Of a DNA stretch of 33,539 nt, positions 1 to 7,644 are shown piece after piece (within the stretch, counting starts at the first letter, position 1; each line of letters opens with the position of its first letter). The DNA is taken from NCBI GenBank assembly GCA_025927685.1, contig JAICKX010000024.1, positions 1-33,539 on the forward strand, given 5' to 3'. A program made the translations under genes and the position numbers. Origin of the DNA: Thermoleophilia bacterium (GTDB lineage Bacteria; Actinomycetota; Thermoleophilia; Gaiellales; JAICJC01). The notes under the pieces were generated by a model that was not told the DNA's origin, did not search any database, and saw only the letters and a list, made by a program, of their open reading frames with translations.

Positions 1-147
1 GACCATCCCGGACTGCAACGGATCTGCAAACGAACGCGACATCACGTCGGCCCACAAGACGATACTCGTCGCCCCCCGCTGCCTCGGGATCTCACTCGCC
101 AACCGACCTAGGGGCACTGATCCACACCAGACATCACGGCCGCGACC

Positions 148-192
148 GGACTCATAATCCCAAGGTCACAGGTTCGATCCCTGTACGGCCCA
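148..192 (+). other. 3' half of a CAT-anticodon tRNA (attachment-site scar)
   Basis: The stretch reads as the 3' half of a tRNA. It has an anticodon loop CTCATAA (151-157, anticodon CAT), a five-base variable loop (163-167), a perfect T arm (ACAGG 168-172, loop TTCGATC 173-179, CCTGT 180-184), a 3' acceptor strand ACGGCCC (185-191) and discriminator A192. No CCA is encoded. The matching 5' acceptor strand GGGCCGT, D arm and D loop are absent upstream. Only three anticodon-stem pairs form (148-150 with 158-160), and pairing fails exactly at 146-147. Integrases that target tRNA genes commonly cross over in the anticodon arm and leave a duplicated 3' half at one end of the element, so this is probably an att scar. 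Positions 1-147 would then be element-side sequence; no gene is seen there. A degenerate tRNA pseudogene is the alternative. Confidence 0.7.
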
Positions 193-207
193 TCCGAGCG
201 CGGCCGA

Positions 208-225
208 CTCTCAGGCGGCTCTCAG
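208..225 (+). promoter_or_regulatory. 11-bp-phased direct repeat, candidate response-regulator box
   Basis: CTCTCAG occurs at 208-214 and again at 219-225, separated by GCGG, so the period is 11 bp. It lies just upstream of the phosphoesterase start at 249. Heptamer repeats with four-base spacers are the usual layout of OmpR/PhoP-type binding sites, and the operon downstream encodes an OmpR-type regulator. Autoregulation is therefore an inference. Only two units are seen. Confidence 0.35.
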
Positions 226-248
226 CTTGCGCCAGCGAGGGTGCGACG

Positions 249-1133
249 ATGCGTCGCCCCCGCCGCGCCCTCATCTGCGCAGCCGTCTGCCTGGCCGCGG
301 CGGTCTCGGTCGTGGCCGTGCCCCGCGCCGACGCCCGGGTTCACCGCTTCCATCACGTGTGGGTGTTCGTGATGGAGAACCACAGCCTTCGCCAGATCAT
401 CGGGAACCCGAACGCGCCGTTCCTGAACCGGGTCGCCCGCCGCTACCGGGTTGCGACCCGCTTCTACGCGGTGCGACACCCGAGCCTGCCGAACTACCTG
501 GCGATGATCTCCGGCTCGACCCAGGGGTGCGGGAGCGACTCCTGCCGGCCCGGGTACGGCGGCGCCACGCTCGTCCGCCAGCTCTCGCGGCACGGCCTGC
601 GCTGGCAGGGGTACTTCCAGGGCCTGCCGCGGCGGGGCTATACGGGCGGCGACCGCGGCAACTACATCCGCCACCACAATCCCTTCGTCTACTTCCGAAG
701 CGTCACCTCGCACCCGCGCCAGGTCCGGCACATCCGGCGCCTGCGGGCGTTCCCGCGAAGCCTGTCCCGCCCGCCGGCACTCAGTTACGTCGTGCCGAAC
801 AACGCCCACAACATGCACGACTCGTCGATCAGGACCGGCGACCGGTGGCTGGCACACTGGGTGCCGCGGGTGATCCGCTCGCCCGGGTACCACCACGGCG
901 GCGTGATCTTCATCGTCTGGGACGAGGGCCACGACGACAGCTCCGGCTGCTGCCTACCCGGCGTGCATGGCGGCCGGGTCCCCCTCTTCATCATCTCGCG
1001 TCATGCCGCCCTGCGCCATCACCTGCGACGGCCTGCCACGACCTACTCGTTCCTGCGGACGATCGAGACCGGCTTCCGGATTCCGCATCTGGGCCTGGCG
1101 CTGGACGCCCGACCGCTGCCCCCGCCGCTCTGA
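249..1133 (+). CDS. secreted phosphoesterase (PF04185-like)
   Basis: This 294-residue protein has a cleavable Sec signal (about residues 1-29, ending near ADA). The body looks like the phosphoesterase family that includes phospholipase C and AcpA-type acid phosphatases. The diagnostic MENHS motif is at residues 42-46, HPSLPNYLAMISGS follows near 77-90, and later blocks NNAHNMHD and FIVWDEGHDD supply likely metal and phosphate ligands. It is shorter than full phospholipases C, which suggests a compact acid-phosphatase-type enzyme acting outside the membrane on organic phosphates. ATG 249 has a GAGGG-type ribosome site a few bases upstream and gives a proper signal peptide. A two-component system follows after 38 bases on the same strand, so phosphate-related sensing is plausible, but the substrate is unknown. 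Confidence 0.8.
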   Translation: MRRPRRALICAAVCLAAAVSVVAVPRADARVHRFHHVWVFVMENHSLRQIIGNPNAPFLNRVARRYRVATRFYAVRHPSLPNYLAMISGSTQGCGSDSCRPGYGGATLVRQLSRHGLRWQGYFQGLPRRGYTGGDRGNYIRHHNPFVYFRSVTSHPRQVRHIRRLRAFPRSLSRPPALSYVVPNNAHNMHDSSIRTGDRWLAHWVPRVIRSPGYHHGGVIFIVWDEGHDDSSGCCLPGVHGGRVPLFIISRHAALRHHLRRPATTYSFLRTIETGFRIPHLGLALDARPLPPPL

Positions 1134-1171
1134 CTCCGGAGCCCGGCAGGCCCTCTCACACTCCTCCCACG

Positions 1172-1858
1172 GTGGACGCGGATAGTCACGATGTGGGGGA
1201 CGGCGCCTGCGTGCTCGTGGTCGACGACGATGCCTCAGTGCGACGCATGCTCCTGCGGACCCTGGCAGCCGAGGGCTACGAGGTCCTCGGCGCAGCAGAC
1301 GGCGGGGCGGCGCTTGCGAAGGTCGAGGCCTCGCTTCCCGACGCCATCGTGCTCGACGTCGCGATGCCCGGCCTTGGCGGCGTCGCGGTCGCGCGCAGTC
1401 TTCGGGCGAAGGGTGTCACGACGCCGATCCTGATGCTCACCGCGCGTGACGCGGTCGCCGATCGCGTCGCCGGGCTGGACGCCGGCGCGGACGACTACCT
1501 CGTGAAGCCGTTCGCCATCCCGGAGCTGACCGCGCGCCTGCGTGCGCTGCTCCGCCGCACCGACGCCGGCGACCTGCGCTCGTACGCCGACCTCGTGTTC
1601 GACGCCGCCCTGCGAACCGTCCGGCGGGACGGGCGCTCGATTCAGCTCACCGGCCGTGAAGCTGACCTGCTGGAGCTCCTCATGCGCCGGCCCGGCCGAC
1701 CCATCAGCCGCCGTGCCGCGCTGGCCGCCGTCTGGGCCGACGGCCGGGCAGAGAGCGAGAACGTGGTGGACCGGTACGTGGCGTACCTGCGTCGCAAGCT
1801 CGGCGACCCGCCGCTGATCCACACGGTGCGCGGAACCGGGTACGTCCTAAGACGGTGA
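1172..1858 (+). CDS. OmpR/PhoB-family response regulator
   Basis: This 228-residue two-domain regulator has a receiver with acidic cluster VVDDD near residues 16-20, phosphoacceptor D62 in VLDVAMPG, T90 and K112 in DDYLVKPF. A winged-helix effector domain occupies about residues 130-228, ending in VRGTGYVLRR. GTG 1172 was chosen because it lies right after the phosphoesterase and gives a normal family length; GTG 1193 is an in-frame alternative. The open frame extends far upstream, but that part only shadows the phosphoesterase. The stop overlaps the next start as GTGA, so translation is probably coupled to the kinase. It should bind promoter DNA when phosphorylated by that kinase. The regulon is unknown; the phased repeat at 208-225 is a candidate site. 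Confidence 0.9.
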   Translation: MDADSHDVGDGACVLVVDDDASVRRMLLRTLAAEGYEVLGAADGGAALAKVEASLPDAIVLDVAMPGLGGVAVARSLRAKGVTTPILMLTARDAVADRVAGLDAGADDYLVKPFAIPELTARLRALLRRTDAGDLRSYADLVFDAALRTVRRDGRSIQLTGREADLLELLMRRPGRPISRRAALAAVWADGRAESENVVDRYVAYLRRKLGDPPLIHTVRGTGYVLRR

Positions 1859-3213
1859 CCGTGGTGAGACGGCGAGGATCGCTGCGCGTGCGCGTCGCGC
1901 TTGGCGCAGCACTCGCCATCGTCGTGTCCGTGGCCGTGCTCGGTGCGGGCGTCCAGATCCTGCTCTCGCGAGATCTCTACGGCTCGCTCGACTCGACGCT
2001 CCGCCAGCGGGCGGACGAGATCTCCCAGCTCAGCGTCACCACGCCCGGGCTGCTGACGTCGCCCGGAAGGCTCGACGTCTCGGCCGGGCCGCGGCTCGTT
2101 GACGTCGAGGTCGTGGACCGGCAGCGGCGGATCGTCGCGCGATCGCTCGGGCTTCAGGGCCAGACGCTTCCCGCAGACGGCCTCGTGGCCGAGGCCGTCG
2201 ACCGGGGGCGGGGCGGCTATGCGACTGCCCACGTGCGCGGCGACGAGCTCCGGATCTACGTTTCGCCGCTCCCCGAACTCGGCGGCACCGCCGGCGGCGG
2301 TGCGGTCATCGTCGCCGCGTCCACCGACGACGTCGCAGACACGCTCGAGCAGTCGCGCCGGCTGATCGTCGCCGGCGCCCTGCTCGCTGCGATGGTCGCG
2401 TTCCCGCTCTCGCTGCTCCTCGCCCGCCGCGCCCTGCGGCCGCTCGAGCGGTTGTCGGACGACGCCGCCCTGATCGAGCGGACGGAGGACACCTCGCTCC
2501 GGCTCCGCACCGGCGACACGGCGGTCGCCGGCGAGGTCGCCCAGCTCGCCGAGACGCTGAACCGCATGCTGGCTGCGCTGGAGCGGGCGCGCGAGTCCGA
2601 GCGCCGGTTCGTCGCCGACGCGTCGCACGAGTTGCGAAACCCGGTCACGGCGCTCCGCGGGAATGCCGCATACCTGGCCCAGCACGGCGGTGACGGCGAC
2701 GCGCTCGCCGACCTGAACGCCGATGCCGAGCGCCTGAGCCGGCTCCTCGACGCGCTGCTCAGGCTGGCACGCGAGGACGTGGGAGAGGTGCCGGCTGAGC
2801 CGGTGTCGCTTCGCCAGGTGGCACTCGCGGAGTCCGCGGGGCATCCGTCCGTGAGGGTCGAGGCCGACGGGCCCGGGATGGTCCGCGGCGATCGCGGGGC
2901 GCTCGAGCGAGCGCTGCGGAATCTGCTCGAGAACGCAGAGGGCTACGGCCCGGACGACGGCCTCATCCGTGTTCAGGTCGAGACGGGGCCGAGCACCGTC
3001 GTGTTGTCGGTCACCGACGACGGTGTCGGGATTCCGCCTTCGCAGGCGGCACTGGCCACCCGGCGGTTCTGGCGTGGGCCGAACGCAGGCTCGTCGCAGG
3101 GCTCCGGCCTGGGGCTCGCCCTCGTTGCAGCGACGGCCGAGCGCCACGGCGGCCGGCTGACGATCGACGGCCCGCGGTTCGCGATCGCGCTTCCCGCCCT
3201 CGTGCCGCTCTGA
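1855..3213 (+). CDS. sensor histidine kinase (HAMP-HisKA-HATPase)
   Basis: This 452-residue membrane kinase is the partner of the upstream regulator. TM1 lies near residues 13-37, an extracytoplasmic sensor of about 125 residues follows, and TM2 is near 170-190. HAMP then continues into the HisKA helix with phospho-acceptor H258 in DASHELRNP. The ATP-binding domain shows the N box (NLLENAEGYG), the G1 box (DDGVGI) and the G2 box (GSGLGLALV). GTG 1855 overlaps the regulator's stop by four bases; GTG 1861 and 1864 are alternative starts. The sensor domain has no motif I recognise, so the signal is unknown. Linkage to a secreted phosphoesterase hints at phosphate or envelope stress. Confidence 0.9.
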   Translation: MTVVRRRGSLRVRVALGAALAIVVSVAVLGAGVQILLSRDLYGSLDSTLRQRADEISQLSVTTPGLLTSPGRLDVSAGPRLVDVEVVDRQRRIVARSLGLQGQTLPADGLVAEAVDRGRGGYATAHVRGDELRIYVSPLPELGGTAGGGAVIVAASTDDVADTLEQSRRLIVAGALLAAMVAFPLSLLLARRALRPLERLSDDAALIERTEDTSLRLRTGDTAVAGEVAQLAETLNRMLAALERARESERRFVADASHELRNPVTALRGNAAYLAQHGGDGDALADLNADAERLSRLLDALLRLAREDVGEVPAEPVSLRQVALAESAGHPSVRVEADGPGMVRGDRGALERALRNLLENAEGYGPDDGLIRVQVETGPSTVVLSVTDDGVGIPPSQAALATRRFWRGPNAGSSQGSGLGLALVAATAERHGGRLTIDGPRFAIALPALVPL

Positions 3214-3291
3214 GGCGACAGCCGCTCGCCTCGTGGACGTCGCCTTCGTGCGCAGGGACGTCGCCGGGGCTGACCGTCGGCGGCGGCGCGG

Positions 3292-3945
3292 CTACCCGAT
3301 CGAGACCGAGACGTTCCGCAGCTTGCCGATGTAGAAGTCCTCGCCGTTCGTGCCGGACGCGGGCTTCCAGCCGATCGTGAACGCGGTGATCTTGTGCGTG
3401 ATCGTCCCGATCTGGATCGCGGCGGTCTTCACGACGACGCCGTCCACCGTCAGGCTCATCTGGTTCGACGTCTTCGTGCACGTGATCGTGTGCCATCGGC
3501 CGTCGTTCAGCGCCGGGCCCGCGGTGATCTGCTTGTGCGCGAGCGACCCGGAGAAGAAGCACAGGGCGAGCGCCTTGCCGTTCTTGGGGAAGAGCTCGAT
3601 CTTGTACTGCTGCCCGGCCTTGGACGACCGCACGATGTCGAAGTCGAGCCCGCCCGTTCCGGGCATCGCCGTGGTGTTGATCTCCACCGTCGCCGAGACG
3701 TCCTTGGAGCCCGGGACGAGCGTCGCCGAGTAGGGCACGGTGATCCGGGAGTTGACGCTGGCCCCTCCGAAGAACGCGCTCGTCCCGTCGAACGTGACGT
3801 TCTGCGCCGTGCCGTTGTTCGACCCCACGGAGTCCTGCGCGTTCGTGGCGAGCGGCCATGCGGAGATCACGGCGGCCTGGGCGACCGCCGGCAGGACGAG
3901 GATCCCGGCAAGCGCCAGGACGGCGATTCTGAGACTGCGGACCAC
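3292..3945 (-). CDS. secreted LamG/concanavalin-A-like lectin-domain protein
   Basis: This 217-residue protein has a clear signal peptide (charged MVRSLR, hydrophobic core, cleavage after AQA near residue 24) and one beta-rich domain that looks like a LamG/ConA-like jelly roll. Typical blocks are WPLATNAQDSVGSNNGTAQN at the start, the central DGRWHTITCTKTSNQMSLTV hairpin, and a final strand KLRNVSVSIG. Such domains bind carbohydrate or act as exported adhesion modules. No enzyme domain is attached. The start is GTG 3945 with the G-rich site AGGGGGAG just upstream. It has its own promoter (see 3974-4003), so it can be expressed apart from the preceding minus-strand gene. The ligand cannot be told from sequence. 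Confidence 0.75.
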   Translation of the reverse strand: MVRSLRIAVLALAGILVLPAVAQAAVISAWPLATNAQDSVGSNNGTAQNVTFDGTSAFFGGASVNSRITVPYSATLVPGSKDVSATVEINTTAMPGTGGLDFDIVRSSKAGQQYKIELFPKNGKALALCFFSGSLAHKQITAGPALNDGRWHTITCTKTSNQMSLTVDGVVVKTAAIQIGTITHKITAFTIGWKPASGTNGEDFYIGKLRNVSVSIG

Positions 3946-3973
3946 GGCTCCCCCTCTGGCTGACGGTCGGCCA

Positions 3974-4003
3974 ATGGTACCGACCGCTACCAGAACATGT
4001 CAA
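3974..4003 (-). promoter_or_regulatory. sigma70-type promoter of the LamG gene
   Basis: Read on the minus strand, a perfect -35 hexamer TTGACA (4003-3998) is followed after 18 bases by TACCAT (3979-3974), which matches the -10 consensus at four positions. Transcription would start near 3967 and give a leader of about 20 bases with a ribosome site before GTG 3945. It starts just past the stop of the gene at 4011. Confidence 0.6.
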
Positions 4004-4010
4004 TCAACGC

Positions 4011-4481
4011 TCATCGGTCGATATCGAACTCCTCCCGGAACGCCGTCTGGCTGGCTCGGGCGGCCCGGATCTGGCCGCGCGCGCGGTCGAAGCGGCCGGT
4101 GCCGCCGTCGATCGAGATTGCCAGCGTGGCGGAGCCGGCGGCCGCGACGAAGGTCGTGCTCAACGTCCCGCGCGCGAGCGTCACGACCGAATGGCACAGA
4201 TTCCGCCCGCCGAGCAGGACGACGCAGTGTCCGTCCACCGTGCCGACCCGTGTGCCGGTGCCGTCCGTGAGGACGCTGTGGAAGATGAAGGCATCGCCCG
4301 GCGTGGACGTGCCCGAGCGGTCGACGTCGACGCTCGCGCGGTTCGTGGTGGTCTCGGTGAGGACGAACTCGCCGCCCGCCGCGCCGTCCGCGTGCGCGAT
4401 GCTGGCCCCTCCTGCGGCCGCGAGCGCGGCCGTGATCGCCGCGGCGGCCAGCAGGCGCCGTCTCGTGCCCATGATGCCCAT
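4011..4481 (-). CDS. secreted allene-oxide-cyclase/dirigent-barrel-like protein
   Basis: This 156-residue exported protein has a long alanine-rich signal (residues 1 to about 31, cleavage near AHA-DG). The mature part resembles the AOC/dirigent eight-stranded barrel. Typical features are GDAFIFHSVLTD, then VGTVDGHCVVLLGG, and the family-like motif GGTGRFDRARGQ near the C-terminus. In bacteria such proteins are mostly uncharacterised secreted small-molecule-binding or cyclase-like barrels, so no reaction is assigned. ATG 4481 has an AAGGA ribosome site seven bases upstream; an in-frame ATG lies three codons later. The C-terminus runs into the promoter region of the LamG gene on the same strand. 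Confidence 0.6.
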   Translation of the reverse strand: MGIMGTRRRLLAAAAITAALAAAGGASIAHADGAAGGEFVLTETTTNRASVDVDRSGTSTPGDAFIFHSVLTDGTGTRVGTVDGHCVVLLGGRNLCHSVVTLARGTLSTTFVAAAGSATLAISIDGGTGRFDRARGQIRAARASQTAFREEFDIDR

Positions 4482-4585
4482 GGTCCCGTCCTTTCTCGTG
4501 CCCGAGGTGACAAGCCGATCCTCTCACACCTCCCCGGTCGATACGCGCGCCCGGCCGGGCCCTCACGACCCCCCAGCGGCAGCGG

Positions 4586-5284
4586 CTATGCGCTCACCTG
4601 CTGCGACTTCACGTGCGCGATGTAGCCGCGCACGTCGGCCGCCGGCTCCGTATAGGCATCGCCCAGTGCCTGCTCCATCGCGTTCATGTAGCCGGTGAGC
4701 CACTCGGGCGAGTCGTAGTCGATCGCCTTCAGGAACTCGAGCGACGCCGCGAGGCGCATGTCGGCGATCGACGGCTCCGAGCCGCCGATGAACGTCTTGC
4801 CGTCGAGGAAGAACGAGTGGTAGACCTCGAGCGGCTCGGCGAGCGCCGTCTCGGCCGCGCGCTGGGCGTCGGCCTTCGCGTCGGCGTCGGCGTCCGACGA
4901 GCCCACCTCGCCCGGATACTGGGGGAAGCCGAGCGCCGGGTACGTCGCCCGCGCCAGGAGCGGGTACAGCGTCGCGAGCAGGTAGCACATCGCGCTGTCG
5001 ACCATGGCCCGCTCGGCCGGTTCGGTCGGGTAGAAGCGCGTGAGGCCGTGCTTGTTGCACAGGTACTGCATGATCGCGCAGCTCTCCCACATCGCGCCCT
5101 TCGGCAGGCCGGCCTCCTCGATCGTCGGCGTCAGGTGGGCGGGGTTCATCCGCAGGAACTCGGGGGAGGTCGTGACACCCCAGGAGTCGATCTCTTCGAA
5201 GTCGAGCCCGGCGGCCCGCACGAAGATCCGCGCTGTGAGGTTGTTCACGCTCGGCTTCAGGATGTGCATCGTGATCTCGGCCAT
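4586..5284 (-). CDS. glutathione S-transferase-family protein
   Basis: This 232-residue protein has a two-domain GST layout. The N-terminal thioredoxin-like half has NPAHLTPTIEE with the cis-proline (P53) and the glutathione-contacting E67-S68 pair in MWESCAIMQYL. The helical half contains FIGGSEPSIADMRLAASLEF, which matches the N-capping-box segment of GSTs. An Ala/Asp-rich linker (about residues 130-145) is unusual. Ser12 in KPSVNN could be the catalytic hydroxyl, as in theta-like enzymes. ATG 5284 has a strong GGAGGA site. Actinobacteria mostly use mycothiol, so the cofactor is uncertain. The gene follows the VOC gene on the same strand with 31 bases between, and the pair may act in detoxification or ring-cleavage chemistry. 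Confidence 0.8.
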   Translation of the reverse strand: MAEITMHILKPSVNNLTARIFVRAAGLDFEEIDSWGVTTSPEFLRMNPAHLTPTIEEAGLPKGAMWESCAIMQYLCNKHGLTRFYPTEPAERAMVDSAMCYLLATLYPLLARATYPALGFPQYPGEVGSSDADADAKADAQRAAETALAEPLEVYHSFFLDGKTFIGGSEPSIADMRLAASLEFLKAIDYDSPEWLTGYMNAMEQALGDAYTEPAADVRGYIAHVKSQQVSA

Positions 5285-5296
5285 GGTGTCCTCCCG

Positions 5297-5311
5297 GCCT
5301 GCCCCGCAGGC
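5297..5311 (-). other. small hairpin between VOC and GST genes
   Basis: GCCTGC (5297-5302) and GCAGGC (5306-5311) form a six-pair stem with loop CCC. It sits just upstream of the GST ribosome site in the minus-strand transcript. No T tract follows, so it is more likely a weak attenuator or an mRNA-processing hairpin than a terminator. Confidence 0.3.
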
Positions 5312-5315
5312 GCGC

Positions 5316-5897
5316 TCAGTAGGGGTCTTTGGGCGATCGATCCTCGGAGAGCGACGGGCGCGACGCGCGCACCAGCTCCTCGATCGCGTCTGCCAGGTGC
5401 ACCTCGGCGATGTTCTCGTCGCCTCGGGCCACGCGGATCCGGTGCGCCTCTCGCAGCACGTCGGCGTGAGCGTACCCGAAGGGTGGCTCGAAGCGATAGG
5501 AGGCGAGCTCGATGAGGAGGCCCAGCGGGTCCTCGAAGTAGATCGAATCCATGAACCCGCGGTCCTTCACCCCGCTGTGGCGGATGCCGCGCTCGTCCAG
5601 CCGCTCGACGGCCTGGGCGAACACGGCCTGCGACAGCGAGAAGGCGACGTGGTGGACGCATCCCTGGTCGGTGGAGGTGCGCGCCGGGTCTCGAGCCCGC
5701 TCCTCGTCGGTGAAGACGGTGATCAGGCGGCCGTCGCCCGGATCGAAGTAGAGGTGGCTCTCCGAGGGGTTGTCGAGGTTCGGCTGCTCGAAGATGAACG
5801 GCATCCCGAGCACGCCCTCCCAGAAGTCGATCGAGGTCCGGCGGTCGGCGCCGACGAGGGTGATGTGGTGGACGCCCTGGCTCTGGAGCTTGCGCAT
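5316..5897 (-). CDS. VOC-family (glyoxalase/dioxygenase fold) protein
   Basis: This 193-residue protein carries paired beta-alpha-beta-beta-beta modules of the vicinal-oxygen-chelate superfamily. Likely metal ligands are H10 or H11 in GVHHITL, H82 or H83 in CVHHVAF and E130 in LLIELASY; H48 in SESHLYFD lies in the expected substrate pocket. FEDPLGLLIELASY is the typical closing motif of ring-cleaving dioxygenase and glyoxalase relatives. ATG 5897 was preferred over an in-frame start eight codons upstream because it begins right before the first VOC strand and lies seven bases after a -10-like hexamer. The C-terminal 45 residues are extra and charged. The substrate is unknown. It is probably co-transcribed with the GST gene. 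Confidence 0.8.
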   Translation of the reverse strand: MRKLQSQGVHHITLVGADRRTSIDFWEGVLGMPFIFEQPNLDNPSESHLYFDPGDGRLITVFTDEERARDPARTSTDQGCVHHVAFSLSQAVFAQAVERLDERGIRHSGVKDRGFMDSIYFEDPLGLLIELASYRFEPPFGYAHADVLREAHRIRVARGDENIAEVHLADAIEELVRASRPSLSEDRSPKDPY

Positions 5898-5904
5898 GCC
5901 GGCC

Positions 5905-5931
5905 AGTCTAAATGGGCGCACGGCTTTTCAA
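5905..5931 (-). promoter_or_regulatory. probable leaderless promoter of the VOC gene
   Basis: On the minus strand TTGAAA (5931-5926) is followed after a short 15-base spacer by TAGACT (5910-5905). Seven bases later comes ATG 5897. No ribosome site is present between them, so the mRNA would start at or next to the start codon. Confidence 0.45.
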
Positions 5932-5986
5932 GATCCTCAACTTGTGCTCAGACCATCCTTACGTCCGCTGCCGATGGTTTCGCACG

Positions 5987-6886
5987 ATGCGGTTCAGGCT
6001 GGCCGGGATAGTGGCGGGCGTGGCCCTCCTTGTCACGCTCACGACCGGGACGGCGAACGCCTCCAAGGGGGCGTACTTCGGTACGGCCGTCGAGATGGCA
6101 CCCGGCGAGAATTCCTACGACGCGCTGCGGCAGCTCGAGCACGCCGTCGGCCGGCACTTCCACATCCTGCGGCTGTACCGCTCGCTCAACGACGTGACGT
6201 TCACGGGTGCGGGGCCCGAGGCGATGCACGCCCGCGGGCTTCCCATGTACCTGAACGTGAGCTCGGCGATCAGCAAGCGGTGCGTCTCGTGGCGCTCCGT
6301 GGCGAACGGCCGTTACAACCGCTATCTGCGCTCGATCGCGAAGAAGGTGAAGCGCTACCACTACCGCGTCTACTTCTCGTGGAACCACGAGATGCAGGGC
6401 ACCTGCAACACCGGCACCGCCCGGGACTACCGGGCGAGCTACAAGCGCGTGCGGCGGGCGTTCAGGCGCCGGCACGTCAGGAACGCCGTCTGGGTGTGGA
6501 CGGTCGCGGCCGGGAACTTCAACCACAACCCGCGGAGGGCGGCGAAGTACCTGCCGAAGCACGTCGACCTGATCGGGGTCGACGGCTACAACCGCTCCGG
6601 CGAGTGGCGCTCGGTGAGGGAGATCTTCGGTGCAGCGCACAGGTTCGCGTCCAGGCGCCACATCCGACTCTTCGTCGGCGAGATCGGATGCGCCGAGGAT
6701 GGGAGCGACCCGGATGCCAAGGGCCGGTGGATCGCGAACGCGTTCGACACCTTCAAGACGTGGAACGTGGCCGCCGTCCTCTGGGCGAACGTGGACCGGA
6801 GCGAAGGGAACTACCGCGTCGACACGTCATCGGCCGCGCTCTCGGCCTACAGGCAGGCCGGCGGCATGCGCTTCTACGGCCGCTAG
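5987..6886 (+). CDS. secreted GH26-like glycoside hydrolase
   Basis: This 299-residue enzyme has a signal peptide (residues 1-25, cleavage after ANA) and a TIM-barrel pattern like that of family 26 beta-mannanases and related glucanases. The likely acid/base is E135 in FSWNHEMQG, and the likely nucleophile is E232 in FVGEIGC; both sit after predicted beta strands as in clan GH-A. VDGYN and AAVLWANVD fit late barrel strands. It would cleave a beta-linked polysaccharide outside the cell. ATG 5987 gives a clean signal peptide; a start 25 codons earlier would add a non-signal extension overlapping the divergent VOC promoter. Its stop overlaps the convergent gene's stop in CTAG. The polysaccharide is not identifiable, and no carbohydrate-binding module is present. 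Confidence 0.7.
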   Translation: MRFRLAGIVAGVALLVTLTTGTANASKGAYFGTAVEMAPGENSYDALRQLEHAVGRHFHILRLYRSLNDVTFTGAGPEAMHARGLPMYLNVSSAISKRCVSWRSVANGRYNRYLRSIAKKVKRYHYRVYFSWNHEMQGTCNTGTARDYRASYKRVRRAFRRRHVRNAVWVWTVAAGNFNHNPRRAAKYLPKHVDLIGVDGYNRSGEWRSVREIFGAAHRFASRRHIRLFVGEIGCAEDGSDPDAKGRWIANAFDTFKTWNVAAVLWANVDRSEGNYRVDTSSAALSAYRQAGGMRFYGR

Positions 6887-7644
6887 ATGCGGGCGCCGCG
6901 CTCGACGTCGCGGAAGAGCGCCATCCCCAGGCCGCGCGCCATCTCCTCGTCCAGATGGGCGACCAGGCCGGCAGTTCGGGCCAGGAGCGCCATCCCGCGC
7001 ACGATGCGGGCCGGGAAGCCGAGATCCGCGAGCGCCGCACCCGCGACGCCCGCCCCGTTGATCGGAAGCGCCTTTCCCGTCGCCTGGCGGTGGGCGGCGG
7101 CGACGAGCTCGAGCGCCCGCAGGTGCGGCCCCTCGAGCCCGTGCTCCCGCGCGATCGCGTAGATCCGCTCCGTGCGCGGGTCGCCGGCCTTGTGGACGGG
7201 GTGACCGAGCCCCGGGATGCGTCCGCCGGCGCCGGTGCGGGCCCTGACGGCCTCCGCCGCGGCGGCTTCCAGCCCGTCGTCCCCGCAGCCGGCGACGACC
7301 GCGTCCAGGAAGACGGCCGTGTCCTCGACGACGCCCAGGAACACCGATCCCGCGCCGAGGAGGCCGGCGGCGACCGCTCCCTGGAGCGACTCGGGCGCGC
7401 CCGTATGCGTGAGCCGGGCGGCCAGCACGGTGGGCGTGAGGCCGTGCTCGGCGAGCGACACGAGCACCGCGTCGAGAAGCGCCGTCTCCTGCGGCGTCGG
7501 CTCGCGGCCGCGGACGAGCAGGAACGTCAGCTCCGTGAACGTGACCCTGCCCATGAGCTCCGTGGCGAGGTCGCGGCCGCGGACCGTGATCGAGTCGGCC
7601 CCGGCCCCGCCGACGTCGGTGTGCAGCCAGTGGCGCTCGCTCAT
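6883..7644 (-). CDS. citrate-synthase-fold protein, citryl-CoA lyase-like
   Basis: This 253-residue protein corresponds to the short, C-terminal-type citrate synthase fold usually annotated as citryl-CoA lyase. IPGLGHPVHKAGDPR (143-157) matches the conserved active-site loop, with H148 aligned to the oxaloacetate-binding His. By hand alignment two other catalytic positions look changed: the first His region reads GSVFLGVVED (F102 where His is usual), and the NVDG-like segment reads INGAG (A198 where Asp is usual). Such a protein may bind acyl-CoA but use other chemistry. It is translationally coupled to the acyl-CoA ligase (ATGA overlap at 7641-7644), so the two probably handle the same CoA ester. 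Its stop overlaps the GH26 gene's stop by four bases. Citryl-CoA cleavage remains the default guess with modest confidence. Confidence 0.65.
   Translation of the reverse strand: MSERHWLHTDVGGAGADSITVRGRDLATELMGRVTFTELTFLLVRGREPTPQETALLDAVLVSLAEHGLTPTVLAARLTHTGAPESLQGAVAAGLLGAGSVFLGVVEDTAVFLDAVVAGCGDDGLEAAAAEAVRARTGAGGRIPGLGHPVHKAGDPRTERIYAIAREHGLEGPHLRALELVAAAHRQATGKALPINGAGVAGAALADLGFPARIVRGMALLARTAGLVAHLDEEMARGLGMALFRDVERGARI

Noticed and set aside
110-192. Complete tRNA gene
   Set aside because: No GGGCCGT acceptor strand or D arm can be found upstream, and the anticodon stem is broken.
227-1171. Upstream part of the response-regulator frame
   Set aside because: It shadows the phosphoesterase gene in another frame; receiver homology starts only after about 1205.
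3214-3291. Short direct repeat GGACGTCGCC between kinase and LamG genes
   Set aside because: Two copies and a six-pair stem only; too weak to call a terminator or operator in such GC-rich DNA.
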